Origin: DATBAK01 sp038240075 | Lineage (GTDB): Bacteria > Actinomycetota > Acidimicrobiia > IMCC26256 > PALSA-610 | NCBI GenBank assembly: GCA_038240075.1 | Contig: JBBSEC010000001.1 | Span: forward strand, 1 to 64,000 | DNA: 64,000 nt | Reading direction: 5' to 3' | Part shown: positions 56,830 to 64,000 of the stretch, piece after piece | How positions within the stretch are numbered: position 1 is the first letter of the stretch | Layout: each line of letters begins with the position of its first letter | The notes under the pieces: model-generated | The model's database searches: none | Told to the model about the DNA's origin: nothing | What the model saw: only the letters and a program-made list of their open reading frames with translations | Translations under genes and position numbers: made by a program

Positions 56830-57603
56830 TTGACGTTGCTCGGACTCGATGTCCCTCCCCTTGATGAGCTCACGCACTGGCCTGCGTTCGCGTTCAAGAA
56901 CTCGTCATACCTCGCGCTGAACAAGGTCGGGCTCATCTACCTGATCGCGATGGTGCTCACCCTGGCGCTGTTCCTCATCGGCGGGTCGCGCAAGAAGCTC
57001 GTTCCGCACGGTGTGCAGAACATGGCCGAGGTCGGCGTCGAGTTCGTCCGTGACCAGGTCGTCATGCAGACGATCGGTCCCGACGGCATGACGTTCCTTC
57101 CCTACCTGACCGCGCTGTTCTTCTTCATCTTCTTCAGCAACATCTTCGAGATCATCCCGTACTTCCAGTTCCCTGCGAACGCGCGCATCGCGATGCCGAT
57201 GGTGCTCGCGCTCATCACCTACGTGATCTTCAACGTGGTGGGGCTCGCGAAACAGGGTCCGATCAAGTACGTGAAGAACGCGATCGTGCCGCCCGGCGTG
57301 CCGAAGGCGATCCTGCCGCTCGTCGTCATCATCGAGCTGGTCTCGTACTTCCTCGTGCGGCCGTTCTCGCTCATGGTGCGGTTGTTCGCCAACATGCTCG
57401 CCGGCCACCTGATCCTTGCGACGTTCTCGATCATCTGTACGGCGGTGTTCAAGAAGAGCGTGTTCGTTGTCATCCTGCCGTTCAGCTTTGGGTTGCTCTT
57501 CGCCCTCACGGGCTTCGAGATCCTCGTCAGCTTCCTGCAGGCCTTCATCTTCACGATCCTGACCGCCGTCTACATCGGCGGCTCGATCCATCCGGAACAC
57601 TAG
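56830..57603 (+). CDS. atpB: ATP synthase subunit a
   Basis: The 257-aa Fo subunit forms the proton half-channels. The essential Arg is in MVRLFANMLAGHLI, and ALTGFEILVSFLQAFIFTILTAVYIGG forms the last helix with the conserved Gln. The start is TTG 56830, three bases after the previous stop; a ribosome site GGAAAGGA is 10 bases upstream. The order a-c-b-delta-alpha-gamma-beta-epsilon is standard. Confidence 0.96.
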   Translation: MTLLGLDVPPLDELTHWPAFAFKNSSYLALNKVGLIYLIAMVLTLALFLIGGSRKKLVPHGVQNMAEVGVEFVRDQVVMQTIGPDGMTFLPYLTALFFFIFFSNIFEIIPYFQFPANARIAMPMVLALITYVIFNVVGLAKQGPIKYVKNAIVPPGVPKAILPLVVIIELVSYFLVRPFSLMVRLFANMLAGHLILATFSIICTAVFKKSVFVVILPFSFGLLFALTGFEILVSFLQAFIFTILTAVYIGGSIHPEH

Positions 57604-57613
57604 GGAGGAATCC

Positions 57614-57865
57614 TTGCTCCACGTCCTTGCAGCAGCGGCCGTCGACAACAACGCGGGCCTTCAGACGATCGGACGCGGCATCGTCTATGGCGGCGCCGCG
57701 ATCGGTCCGGGCATCGGCATCGGTCTCGTCGTCGGCAACGCCATCACCGCGATGGCGCGCCAGCCCGAGTCGGCCGGCACCGTCCGCACGACCATGTTCC
57801 TTGGCATCGCGTTCACCGAGGCGCTCGCGCTCTTCGGCTTCGTGCTCGCCTTCATCCTCAAGTAA
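57614..57865 (+). CDS. atpE: ATP synthase subunit c
   Basis: The 83-aa proteolipid forms the rotor ring. Helix 1 has GGAAIGPGIGIGLVVGNA, the polar loop is ARQPE, and helix 2 carries the ion-binding Glu in GIAFTEALALFGFVLAF. The sodium signature (Gln in helix 1 with Ser/Thr after the Glu) is missing, so it is proton-type. TTG 57614 has AGGGAGGAA upstream. About 10 extra residues (LHVLAAAAVDNN) precede helix 1. Confidence 0.96.
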   Translation: MLHVLAAAAVDNNAGLQTIGRGIVYGGAAIGPGIGIGLVVGNAITAMARQPESAGTVRTTMFLGIAFTEALALFGFVLAFILK

Positions 57866-57888
57866 GCACCCCTCACGAGGAGCGTTTC

Positions 57889-58545
57889 ATGCGTGTCCGC
57901 AGGCTGATCGTCGCGACGCTGATGGCGTTCGCGATCGTTGGTGTGACGGCGGCTACGGCCCATGCCGCAACACCCCAGTTCGCGAGCAAGTTCACCAAGG
58001 AGTGCGCGGACAAGCTCGCGACCGGCGGGTCGGTCGACGACTGCCAGGCGTCGCCGAGCGTGCTCAGCCCCGACAAGTCGGAGCTGGTCTGGGGATCGAT
58101 CTCGTTCGTGATCCTGCTCGCCCTCTTCTTCAAGTGGGGCTACCCCGCGGTGGTGAAGACCATGAAGTCGCGCGAGGACCGGATCCGCGACGACCTCGAG
58201 CAGGCCGAAGGCGCGAAGACCGAGGCCGAGGGCGCGCTCACGGAGTATCGGGCGCAGCTCGCCGACGCGAGATCGGAGGCCGGTCGGATCATCGACGAAG
58301 CCCGAACGGCCGCCGACCAGGTGCGCCGAGATCTCATCGCGCGCGCGGAGACCGACGCGGCCGACATCCGGGCACGCGCCCAGGAGGATGTCCGGCTCGC
58401 GGGTGACCGCGCAATGGCCGACCTGCGCGGACGGGTCTCCGACCTTGCGATCGAGCTGGCCGAGAAGGTCGTCGAGCACAACCTCGACCGCGACACGCAG
58501 GTCGCGCTGATCGACAACTACATCAACTCGGTCGGGAGCAACTAG
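57889..58545 (+). CDS. atpF: ATP synthase subunit b with signal-peptide-like N-terminal extension
   Basis: The 218-aa stator subunit has its usual single helix at about 66-84 (ELVWGSISFVILLALFFKWG) and a long charged coiled coil to the end. Unlike common b subunits (about 160-185 aa) it starts with MRVRRLIVATLMAFAIVGVT and a plausible AHA-A cleavage site near 26, then about 38 residues with Cys39 and Cys52. Either the protein is exported and cleaved, leaving an outside head that could hold a disulfide, or it has two helices. Delta is a separate gene here, unlike the b-delta fusion of mycobacteria. Confidence 0.92.
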   Translation: MRVRRLIVATLMAFAIVGVTAATAHAATPQFASKFTKECADKLATGGSVDDCQASPSVLSPDKSELVWGSISFVILLALFFKWGYPAVVKTMKSREDRIRDDLEQAEGAKTEAEGALTEYRAQLADARSEAGRIIDEARTAADQVRRDLIARAETDAADIRARAQEDVRLAGDRAMADLRGRVSDLAIELAEKVVEHNLDRDTQVALIDNYINSVGSN

Positions 58546-58548
58546 GTC

Positions 58549-59094
58549 GTGCCTTCTACCCAATCCTCTTCCGCCGAGCGCATCGAGGCGTACGCGCAGG
58601 CGATCTTCGCGATCGTCAACGCGGAGGGCTACCTTGCCGACACCGAGGAGGAGCTCTTCCGCTTCGCGCGCACGTTCGAGACGAACGACGAGCTGCGGAC
58701 GAAGCTCTCCGACCGGAGCATCCCGGTCGAAGTGCGGCAGGGTGTCATCGAGGATCTCTTCTCGCACAAGGCGCTCGAGAGCACGGCGGCGCTCGTGTCG
58801 TTCCTCGTCGGCATCGGGCGCGTGTCCGACCTTCCCGAGATCGTCGACCGCTTCGTCGAGATCGCAGCCGACAACCGCCAGCACGAGGTCGCGGAGGTCC
58901 GCAGCGCGGTGCCGCTCGACTCCGCGCAGCAGACCCGGCTCGCCGCCGCGCTCTCGAAGGCGACCGGCAAGACGGTCGAAGTCAAGGTCATCATCGACGA
59001 GAACGTCCTCGGCGGGATCGTGGCGCGCATCGGTGACACGGTCATCGACGGCACGGTCCGGCGCCGGTTGGCTCAGCTGAAGGAACGCATCTGA
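58549..59094 (+). CDS. atpH: ATP synthase subunit delta
   Basis: The 181-aa stator subunit links b to the alpha3beta3 head. The N-terminal helical bundle starts ERIEAYAQAIFAIVNAEG and the C-terminal part has VEVKVIIDENVLGGIVARIGDTVIDGTVRRRL, the family signature. GTG 58549 follows atpF by three bases, and its stop shares one base with the atpA ATG (TGATG). Confidence 0.95.
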   Translation: MPSTQSSSAERIEAYAQAIFAIVNAEGYLADTEEELFRFARTFETNDELRTKLSDRSIPVEVRQGVIEDLFSHKALESTAALVSFLVGIGRVSDLPEIVDRFVEIAADNRQHEVAEVRSAVPLDSAQQTRLAAALSKATGKTVEVKVIIDENVLGGIVARIGDTVIDGTVRRRLAQLKERI

Positions 59095-60632
59095 TGACGG
59101 AGTTCAACCTCAATTCCGACGACATCGCCGCGGCGTTGCGCAAGCACGTCGAGGGCTTCAAGCCCAACGTCGAGCAGGAGCGCGTCGGGCGCGTGCTCGA
59201 GGTCGCCGACGGTGTCGCGCGCGTTCAGGGCCTTCCCGGCGCGGCCGTCAACGAGCTGCTCGAGTTCGAGGGCGGGGTGCTCGGCCTCGCGCTGAACCTC
59301 GACGAGGACTCGATCGGCGCGGTGGTGCTCGGCACGGTCGACGAGATCGAGGAAGGGCAGTCGGTCAAGGCGACCGGCCGGATCCTCTCGGTTCCCGTCG
59401 GCGACGCGATGGTCGGCCGCGTCGTGAACGCGCTGGGTCTCCCGATCGACGGCAAGGGTCCGATTGCATCCGACACGCTGCGCCGGCTCGAGGTGCAGGC
59501 GCCGGGCATTGTCGGCCGCCAGCCTGTGCACGAGCCGTTGCAGACGGGTATCAAGGCCATCGACGCGATGACGCCCGTCGGGCGCGGTCAGCGCGAGCTC
59601 ATCATCGGCGACCGCAAGACGGGCAAGACCACGGTTGCGATCGACACGATCCTGAACCAGAAGGGTCAGGGCGTGAAGTGCATCTACGTCGCGATCGGCC
59701 AGAAGGGCTCGACGGTCGCGCAGACCGTTGCCACCCTCGCGGCGCAGGGCGCGATGGAGTACACGGTCGTGGTGAACGCGCCCGCGGCCGACGAAGCGGT
59801 GTTCAAGTACCTCGCTCCCTACGCCGGTTGCGCAATGGGCCAGCACTGGATGGAGAACGGTCAGCACGCGCTGGTCGTGTACGACGACCTGTCGAAGCAG
59901 GCCGAGGCGTACCGCCAGATCTCGCTCCTGCTGCGGCGCCCGCCGGGCCGCGAGGCGTACCCCGGCGACGTCTTCTACCTCCACAGCCGTCTGCTCGAGC
60001 GGGCCGCCAAGCTCTCCGACGCGCTGGGAGCCGGTTCGCTCACTGCGCTGCCGATCATCGAGACCAAGGCCGGCGACGTCTCCGCGTACATCCCCACCAA
60101 CGTGATCTCGATCACCGACGGCCAGATCTACCTCGTCGACGACCTCTTCAAGTCGGGTGTGCGGCCCGCAGTCGACGTGGGCATCTCGGTGTCGCGAGTT
60201 GGTGGCGCCGCGCAGATCAAGGCGATGAAATCGGTGTCCGGAACGCTGAAGCTCGACCTCGCGCAGTTCCGCGAGCTCGAAGCCTTCGCAACCTTCGGTT
60301 CCGAGCTCGACGCGGTGTCGAAGGCGCAGCTCGAGCGGGGCTACCGGCTGGTGGAGCTGCTGAAGCAGCCGTTGAACTCGCCGATGCCCGTCGAAGAGCA
60401 AGTCGTGTCGATCTTCGCCGGCACCACCGGTGTGCTCGACGACCTTCCCGTCGGCGACGTGAAGCGGTTCGAGAACGAGATGCTCGACTACTTCCGCGGC
60501 CCCCACGCCGACATGCTCGCCCAGATCCGCACCACCGGCGCGGTGCCCGCGGGCGACACGCTCGCCGCCGCGGTCGGCGACTTCAAATCCCGTTTCGTCG
60601 TCACCGGCACGCCAGAAGCCGGCGCCGCCTGA
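59094..60632 (+). CDS. atpA: ATP synthase subunit alpha
   Basis: The 512-aa non-catalytic nucleotide-binding subunit has P-loop GDRKTGKTT, GQKGSTVAQ and the alpha signature PAVDVGISVSRVGGAAQ. Its TGA shares a base with an ATG of a small repeat-containing frame (60632), and atpG begins only 164 bases later, which is an unusually long gap for this otherwise tightly packed operon. Confidence 0.97.
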   Translation: MTEFNLNSDDIAAALRKHVEGFKPNVEQERVGRVLEVADGVARVQGLPGAAVNELLEFEGGVLGLALNLDEDSIGAVVLGTVDEIEEGQSVKATGRILSVPVGDAMVGRVVNALGLPIDGKGPIASDTLRRLEVQAPGIVGRQPVHEPLQTGIKAIDAMTPVGRGQRELIIGDRKTGKTTVAIDTILNQKGQGVKCIYVAIGQKGSTVAQTVATLAAQGAMEYTVVVNAPAADEAVFKYLAPYAGCAMGQHWMENGQHALVVYDDLSKQAEAYRQISLLLRRPPGREAYPGDVFYLHSRLLERAAKLSDALGAGSLTALPIIETKAGDVSAYIPTNVISITDGQIYLVDDLFKSGVRPAVDVGISVSRVGGAAQIKAMKSVSGTLKLDLAQFRELEAFATFGSELDAVSKAQLERGYRLVELLKQPLNSPMPVEEQVVSIFAGTTGVLDDLPVGDVKRFENEMLDYFRGPHADMLAQIRTTGAVPAGDTLAAAVGDFKSRFVVTGTPEAGAA

Positions 60633-60793
60633 TGCGCTCCCACGCGACGAAGGCGTCGAGCGGAGCGAGCGTCGAGTTTGCCAGCGAGCGCAGCGAGCGC
60701 ATGGGCACAGCAGCGGAGCGAGCGTCGAGCTCGCCAGCGAGCGAAGTAGGCGCTCCGGCCGCAGGCCGCTCTCCCGCACGAGGGAGCGAATAA
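60632..60793 (+). CDS. Possible repeat-derived small ORF between atpA and atpG
   Basis: ATG 60632 overlaps the atpA stop (TGATG) and opens a 53-codon frame (MRSHATKASSGASVEFASER ...) that ends at TAA 60791-60793, two bases before the atpG ATG. It spans two copies of repeat family 1 and fills the whole gap. Its Ser/Ala/Glu/Arg-rich product is unlike the Fo/F1 subunits. It could let ribosomes pass from atpA to atpG; evidence for a stable protein is lacking. Confidence 0.35.
   Translation: MRSHATKASSGASVEFASERSERMGTAAERASSSPASEVGAPAAGRSPARGSE
60661..60704 (+). repeat. Dispersed repeat family 1, copy B
   Basis: The copy reads CGGAGCGAGCGTCGAGTTTG then CCAGCGAGCGCAGCGAGCGC and encodes SGASVEFASERSER in the small ORF. 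It is followed after eight bases by copy C. Confidence 0.85.
60713..60753 (+). repeat. Dispersed repeat family 1, copy C
   Basis: The copy reads GCGGAGCGAGCGTCGAGCTC then GCCAGCGAGCGAAGTAGGCGC, shorter than copy B at its 3' end. In the small ORF it is read in a different phase (AERASSSPASE), so the peptide is not kept in this copy. Confidence 0.8.
60771..60786 (+). promoter_or_regulatory. Hairpin covering the atpG ribosome site
   Basis: CTCCC (60771-60775) can pair with GGGAG (60782-60786), the likely ribosome-binding site nine bases before atpG. A second stem CGGCC/GGCCG lies just upstream. Ribosomes arriving through the small ORF would open it, so it might set the lower output of gamma relative to alpha. 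This is inferred. Confidence 0.35.
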
Positions 60794-60795
60794 GC

Positions 60796-61773
60796 ATGGC
60801 TGGCGGGCAAGAGCGCATCCTGCGCCGCAGGATCAAGAGCGTGCAGTCGACGAAGAAGATCACGCGCGCGATGGAGCTCATCGCGTCGAGCCGGATCGTG
60901 CGCGCGCAAGCCGCGGTCCGAGCCGCGCAGCCGTACAGCAAGGGCATCACCGAAGTGGTCGAGCACCTCGCCGAGGCCGGTGCCGGCGGTGGCAGCCCGC
61001 TGTTGACGGCCCGCCCCGAGGTGCGCACCGTCGGTCAGATCGTGATCGCGGCCGACCGCGGGCTCTGCGGTGGCTACAACACGTCGGTGTTGCGCGCCGC
61101 GGAGATCGGGATCGAAGAGCAGCGCAAACAGGGTCTCGAGTACGCGCTCGTGGCGGTCGGCCGCAAGGTCGAGGGCTACTTCCGTTACCGCGAATACCGG
61201 ATCGACGCAGCGTTTACGGGCTTCAGCGACCAACCGACGTACGAGAACGCGCGGGCCGTCGCGGCCGCGGTCACCGACAAGTTCCTCGCCGGCGAGATCG
61301 ACATCGTCAACCTCGTGTACACGAAGTTCATCTCCGCGGGCACGCAGACGGTCGTCGTCGAGCGCCTGATGCCGCTCGAGACGGCCGCGTCCGTGCCCGG
61401 CGACGGCGACGCGCCGGGAACGCATGCGGCCGAGCAACAAGAGGCCTACGAATTCGAGCCCGGCCCCGAAGCGATCCTCGAGGCGCTCCTCCCGCGCTAC
61501 GCCGAATCGCGCGTGTTCGCGGCGCTGCTCAACGCGGCGGCTTCCGAACACGCGGCCCGGCAGCGGGCGATGAAGGCCGCGACCGACAATGCCGACGACC
61601 TCATCACCAGCCTCAGTCGCGTGATGAACCGCGCCCGTCAGGAACAGATCACGACCGAGATCATGGAGATCGTCGGCGGCGCCGAAGCTCTCGGTTCGGG
61701 CGGCGGCGACCGCGACGACTTCGAGCACACGCACCCCCGGCATCTTCGAGCGGCACCACAGGAGCAGGCATGA
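60796..61773 (+). CDS. atpG: ATP synthase subunit gamma
   Basis: The 325-aa central shaft subunit starts MAGGQERILRRRIKSVQSTKKITRAMELIA and has the C-terminal signature RARQEQITTEIMEIVGGAEAL. Two oddities are seen: an acidic insert around 198-222 (SVPGDGDAPGTHAAEQQ), as in many actinobacterial gammas, and a tail of about 24 residues after the point where the family normally ends (GSGGGDRDDFEHTHPRHL onward). The tail reaches into the atpD start (ATGA). Confidence 0.95.
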   Translation: MAGGQERILRRRIKSVQSTKKITRAMELIASSRIVRAQAAVRAAQPYSKGITEVVEHLAEAGAGGGSPLLTARPEVRTVGQIVIAADRGLCGGYNTSVLRAAEIGIEEQRKQGLEYALVAVGRKVEGYFRYREYRIDAAFTGFSDQPTYENARAVAAAVTDKFLAGEIDIVNLVYTKFISAGTQTVVVERLMPLETAASVPGDGDAPGTHAAEQQEAYEFEPGPEAILEALLPRYAESRVFAALLNAAASEHAARQRAMKAATDNADDLITSLSRVMNRARQEQITTEIMEIVGGAEALGSGGGDRDDFEHTHPRHLRAAPQEQA

Positions 61774-63221
61774 CCACCACTGCAGAGCCGAAGCTCGACA
61801 AGGGACGTCTCAAGGAAGGGCGCGTCGTCGCGATCGCGGGCCCCGTCGTCGACGTCGAGTTCCCGTCCGACGCGATCCCCGAGATCAACAACGCGCTCGA
61901 GGTCGACATCGTGCTCGAGGGCGAGACGATCGTGGTGACGGCCGAGGTCGCGCAGCAGATCGGTGACAACCGCGTGCGCGCGATCTGCATGAAGCCCACC
62001 GACGGCCTCAAGCGCAACCAGGCGGTGCGCAACCTGGGTCGCGGCATCACGGTTCCGGTCGGTCAGGCGACGCTCGGCCACGTGTGGAACGTCATCGGCG
62101 AGCCGCTCGACACCGGCGGAGTGATCCCCGAGGGCATCGAAGAGCGCTGGGAGATCCACCGCGACTCTCCGGCCTTCGACACGCTCGAACCCCGCGCCAA
62201 CATGTTCGAGACCGGCATCAAGGTCATCGACCTCCTCGAGCCGTACGTGCAGGGCGGCAAGATCGGCCTGTTCGGCGGTGCGGGCGTCGGCAAGACGATC
62301 CTCATCATGGAGATGATCAACCGGGTCGCCACCCAGCACGGTGGTGTGTCGGTGTTCGCCGGTGTCGGTGAGCGCACCCGTGAGGGCACCGACCTCTGGA
62401 TCGAGATGCAGGAGTCGGGTGTCATCGAGAAGGCTGCGCTCGTCTACGGCCAGATGGACGAGCCGCCGGGCGTGCGCATGCGGGTCGCGCTCTCCGCTCT
62501 GACGATGGCCGAGTACTTCCGCGACGTCATGAACCAGGACGTGCTGCTCTTCGTCGACAACATCTTCCGGTTCGTGCAGGCCGGTTCGGAGGTGTCGACG
62601 CTGCTCGGCCGCATGCCTTCGGCCGTGGGCTACCAGCCGACGCTCGCCGACGAGATGGGCGAGCTGCAGGAGCGCATCACGTCGACCCGGGGTCGTTCGA
62701 TCACGTCGTTGCAGGCGGTGTACGTGCCCGCCGACGACTACACCGACCCCGCGCCGTTCACCACGTTCACCCACCTCGACGCGACCACGGAGCTGTCGCG
62801 CCAGATCGCGGCGCTCGGCATCTATCCCGCCGTCGACCCGCTGTCGTCGACCTCGAACATCCTCGCTCCCGAGATCGTCGGGGCCCGGCACTACGAGGTC
62901 GCCCGGCGGGTGCAGGAAGTGCTGCAGCGCTACAAGGAGCTGCAGGACATCATCGCCATCCTCGGTCTCGACGAGCTCTCCGAAGAAGACCGTGTTGTGG
63001 TGTCGCGTGCCCGCAAGGTGCAGCGGTTCCTGTCGCAGCCGTTCTTCGTCGGCGAGGTGTTCACCGGTCTCAAGGGCATCAACGTGCCGATCGAGGAGAC
63101 GGTCGAGTCGTTCGAAGCGCTCGTGAACGGTGAGCTCGACGAAGTCCCCGAGCAGGCGTTCTTCAACGTCGGCGGCGCCGAGTCGGTGCTCGCGAAGGCC
63201 AAGACCCTCCAGGAGGGTTGA
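61770..63221 (+). CDS. atpD: ATP synthase subunit beta
   Basis: The 483-aa catalytic subunit has P-loop GGAGVGKT, GVGERTREG with the catalytic Glu, VDNIFRFVQAGSEVS, and PSAVGYQPTLADEMG, all highly conserved. YVPADDYTDPAP and the DELSEEDR segment (DELSEED motif that contacts epsilon) are intact. It overlaps gamma by ATGA and shares one base with atpC (TGATG). Confidence 0.98.
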   Translation: MTTTAEPKLDKGRLKEGRVVAIAGPVVDVEFPSDAIPEINNALEVDIVLEGETIVVTAEVAQQIGDNRVRAICMKPTDGLKRNQAVRNLGRGITVPVGQATLGHVWNVIGEPLDTGGVIPEGIEERWEIHRDSPAFDTLEPRANMFETGIKVIDLLEPYVQGGKIGLFGGAGVGKTILIMEMINRVATQHGGVSVFAGVGERTREGTDLWIEMQESGVIEKAALVYGQMDEPPGVRMRVALSALTMAEYFRDVMNQDVLLFVDNIFRFVQAGSEVSTLLGRMPSAVGYQPTLADEMGELQERITSTRGRSITSLQAVYVPADDYTDPAPFTTFTHLDATTELSRQIAALGIYPAVDPLSSTSNILAPEIVGARHYEVARRVQEVLQRYKELQDIIAILGLDELSEEDRVVVSRARKVQRFLSQPFFVGEVFTGLKGINVPIEETVESFEALVNGELDEVPEQAFFNVGGAESVLAKAKTLQEG

Positions 63222-63634
63222 TGACACTCACCGTTGAGGTCGTGTCGCCCGAGGCGATCCTGTTCACCGGCGAGGCCGACATGGTCGTCGCGCGCACGTT
63301 GGGCGGCGGCGACATCGCGTTCCTCACCGGTCACGTCTCGTTCCTCGGCGCGCTCGACACGTGGCCGTTGCGCGTCATCCAGGAGACGGGTCAGGTGACG
63401 TTCGCGGTGCACGGCGGTTTCGTCGAGGTCTCCGACGACCGGGTCACGGTGCTCTCCGACGTCGCCGAACAGTCGAACGGCATCGATGCGGCGCGCGCGA
63501 CGCTCGCCCGCGAGAACGCCGAGACCGCGCTCCGCACCGACCCCGACGACACCGCCGCGCAGGAAGCACTCCACCGCGCCGAAGTCCGCCTCCAAGTCGC
63601 CGCCGACGCGGGCTCGGCGGGCGTTATTCGTTGA
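63221..63634 (+). CDS. atpC: ATP synthase subunit epsilon
   Basis: The 137-aa protein has the N-terminal beta sandwich (TLTVEVVSPEAILFTGEADMVVARTLGGGDIAFL, FAVHGGFVEVSDDRVTVLSDVAE) and a helical C-terminal part that lacks a clear long inhibitory helix pair but has ARATLARENAETAL. ATG 63221 is preceded by AGGAGGG; TTG 63218 is one codon upstream. It is the last atp gene and its stop overlaps the end of glpX by 11 bases. Confidence 0.93.
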   Translation: MTLTVEVVSPEAILFTGEADMVVARTLGGGDIAFLTGHVSFLGALDTWPLRVIQETGQVTFAVHGGFVEVSDDRVTVLSDVAEQSNGIDAARATLARENAETALRTDPDDTAAQEALHRAEVRLQVAADAGSAGVIR

Positions 63635-64000
63635 AGCGGATGGCGGAGTAGCGCATGAGCTTGGGCCAGCGGTGGGTGGCCTCGATCTTGCGGATGGTGC
63701 CGGTCTTGCCCCGCATGACGAGTGACTCGGTGCTCGCGCCGTCGCCCCAGTAGCGCACGCCGCGCAAGAGGTCGCCGTCGGTGACGCCGGTCGCGGCGAA
63801 GAACGCGTCGTCGCCCGAGACGAGATCGTCGGTGAAGAGCACACGGTCGAGGTCGTAACCCAGGTCGAGTGCGGCGCGGCGCTCGTCGTCGTTGCGGGGC
63901 CACAGCCGGCCCTGGATCGATCCGCCGAGGCACTTGATGCCCGCGGCTGCGATCACGCCTTCCGGGGTACCGCCGATGCCGAACAACACGTCGATACCGG
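63624..64000 (-). CDS. glpX: Fructose-1,6-bisphosphatase class II, C-terminal part (cut by window end)
   Basis: About the last 125 codons are present. GIDVLFGIGGTPEGVIAAAGIKCLGGSIQGRL is a defining segment of GlpX proteins, followed by DDLVSGDDAFFAATGVTDGDLL and a C-terminus ending RFNE. The enzyme hydrolyses fructose 1,6-bisphosphate in gluconeogenesis. The N-terminal two thirds, including the metal site, lies beyond 64000. It is convergent with atpC with overlapping 3' ends. Confidence 0.93.
   Translation of the reverse strand, partial: GIDVLFGIGGTPEGVIAAAGIKCLGGSIQGRLWPRNDDERRAALDLGYDLDRVLFTDDLVSGDDAFFAATGVTDGDLLRGVRYWGDGASTESLVMRGKTGTIRKIEATHRWPKLMRYSAIRFNE

Noticed and set aside
59073..61028. 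Large minus-strand frame across atpA
   Set aside because: It is the complement of a conserved ATP synthase gene with intact motifs and has no recognisable domain.

Overview
This is a GC-rich actinobacterial chromosome segment. The backbone order argS-lysA-hom-thrC ... rho-rpmE-prfA-prmC ... wecA-atp operon matches the block known from Mycobacterium tuberculosis (from memory, around Rv1292-Rv1312). GTG and TTG starts are frequent, many genes overlap by ATGA or GTGA, and a 42-residue SFGDA/GYWLVASDGG repeat protein is present. I infer an Acidimicrobiia-like organism; the class is inference, the phylum is well supported. No rRNA, tRNA, CRISPR array, insertion sequence or prophage was recognised.

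Layout. 0.2-7.2 kb: a putative sortase-anchored protein; a small lipid/aromatic metabolism group (LigB-type dioxygenase, cytochrome P450, enoyl-CoA hydratase-like protein, dienoyl-CoA-reductase-like SDR); a GT2 glycosyltransferase; a GGDEF protein overlapping a gene of unknown function. 7.4-24.6 kb: argS, lysA, hom and thrC in one overlapping operon, an SDR, two tandem PQQ-type sugar dehydrogenase lipoproteins, an archaeal-type phosphoglycerate mutase homologue (possible homoserine kinase substitute, since thrB is absent), rho, rpmE, a diiron/ferritin-like protein with a flavin monooxygenase, prfA and prmC. 24.6-30.5 kb: DUF983, a thiolase-like protein, a pair of Cas4-like four-cysteine nucleases, a DUF4012 protein, a small LPXTG protein. 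30.6-52.7 kb: a large surface-polysaccharide locus with an initiating sugar-phosphate transferase, a glycosidase, several glycosyltransferases, a Wzz/BY-kinase, an O-antigen polymerase/ligase, a GT-C enzyme, a set resembling the WbpI/E/B/D route to UDP-2,3-diacetamido uronic acids, a FAD protein, a polysaccharide deacetylase and a GT2. No Wzx flippase and no UDP-GlcNAc 6-dehydrogenase is in the window. 52.7-63.6 kb: rpiB, glyA, wecA and the F-type ATP synthase genes (two atpI-like genes, atpB,E,F,H,A,G,D,C), then a convergent glpX cut by the window end.

Relative to the M. tuberculosis order, three things differ. The thrB slot is filled by other genes. About 28 kb, mostly envelope-polysaccharide genes, sits between prmC and wecA. 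The sua5-type gene normally next to prmC is missing.

The most unusual signal is a pair of short dispersed repeat families in intergenic gaps. Family 1 (34.3, 38.1, 55.9 and 60.7 kb twice) can be read as a peptide close to EASVELASERSER. Several copies lie inside small ORFs that overlap the previous stop codon and end just before the next gene (atpA-atpG, wecA-atpI, BY-kinase-glycosyltransferase). Family 2 (54.5 and 56.4 kb) behaves similarly before wecA and inside the atp operon. Many genes also carry a TANNNT element 6-9 bases before the start codon, which suggests leaderless transcription.
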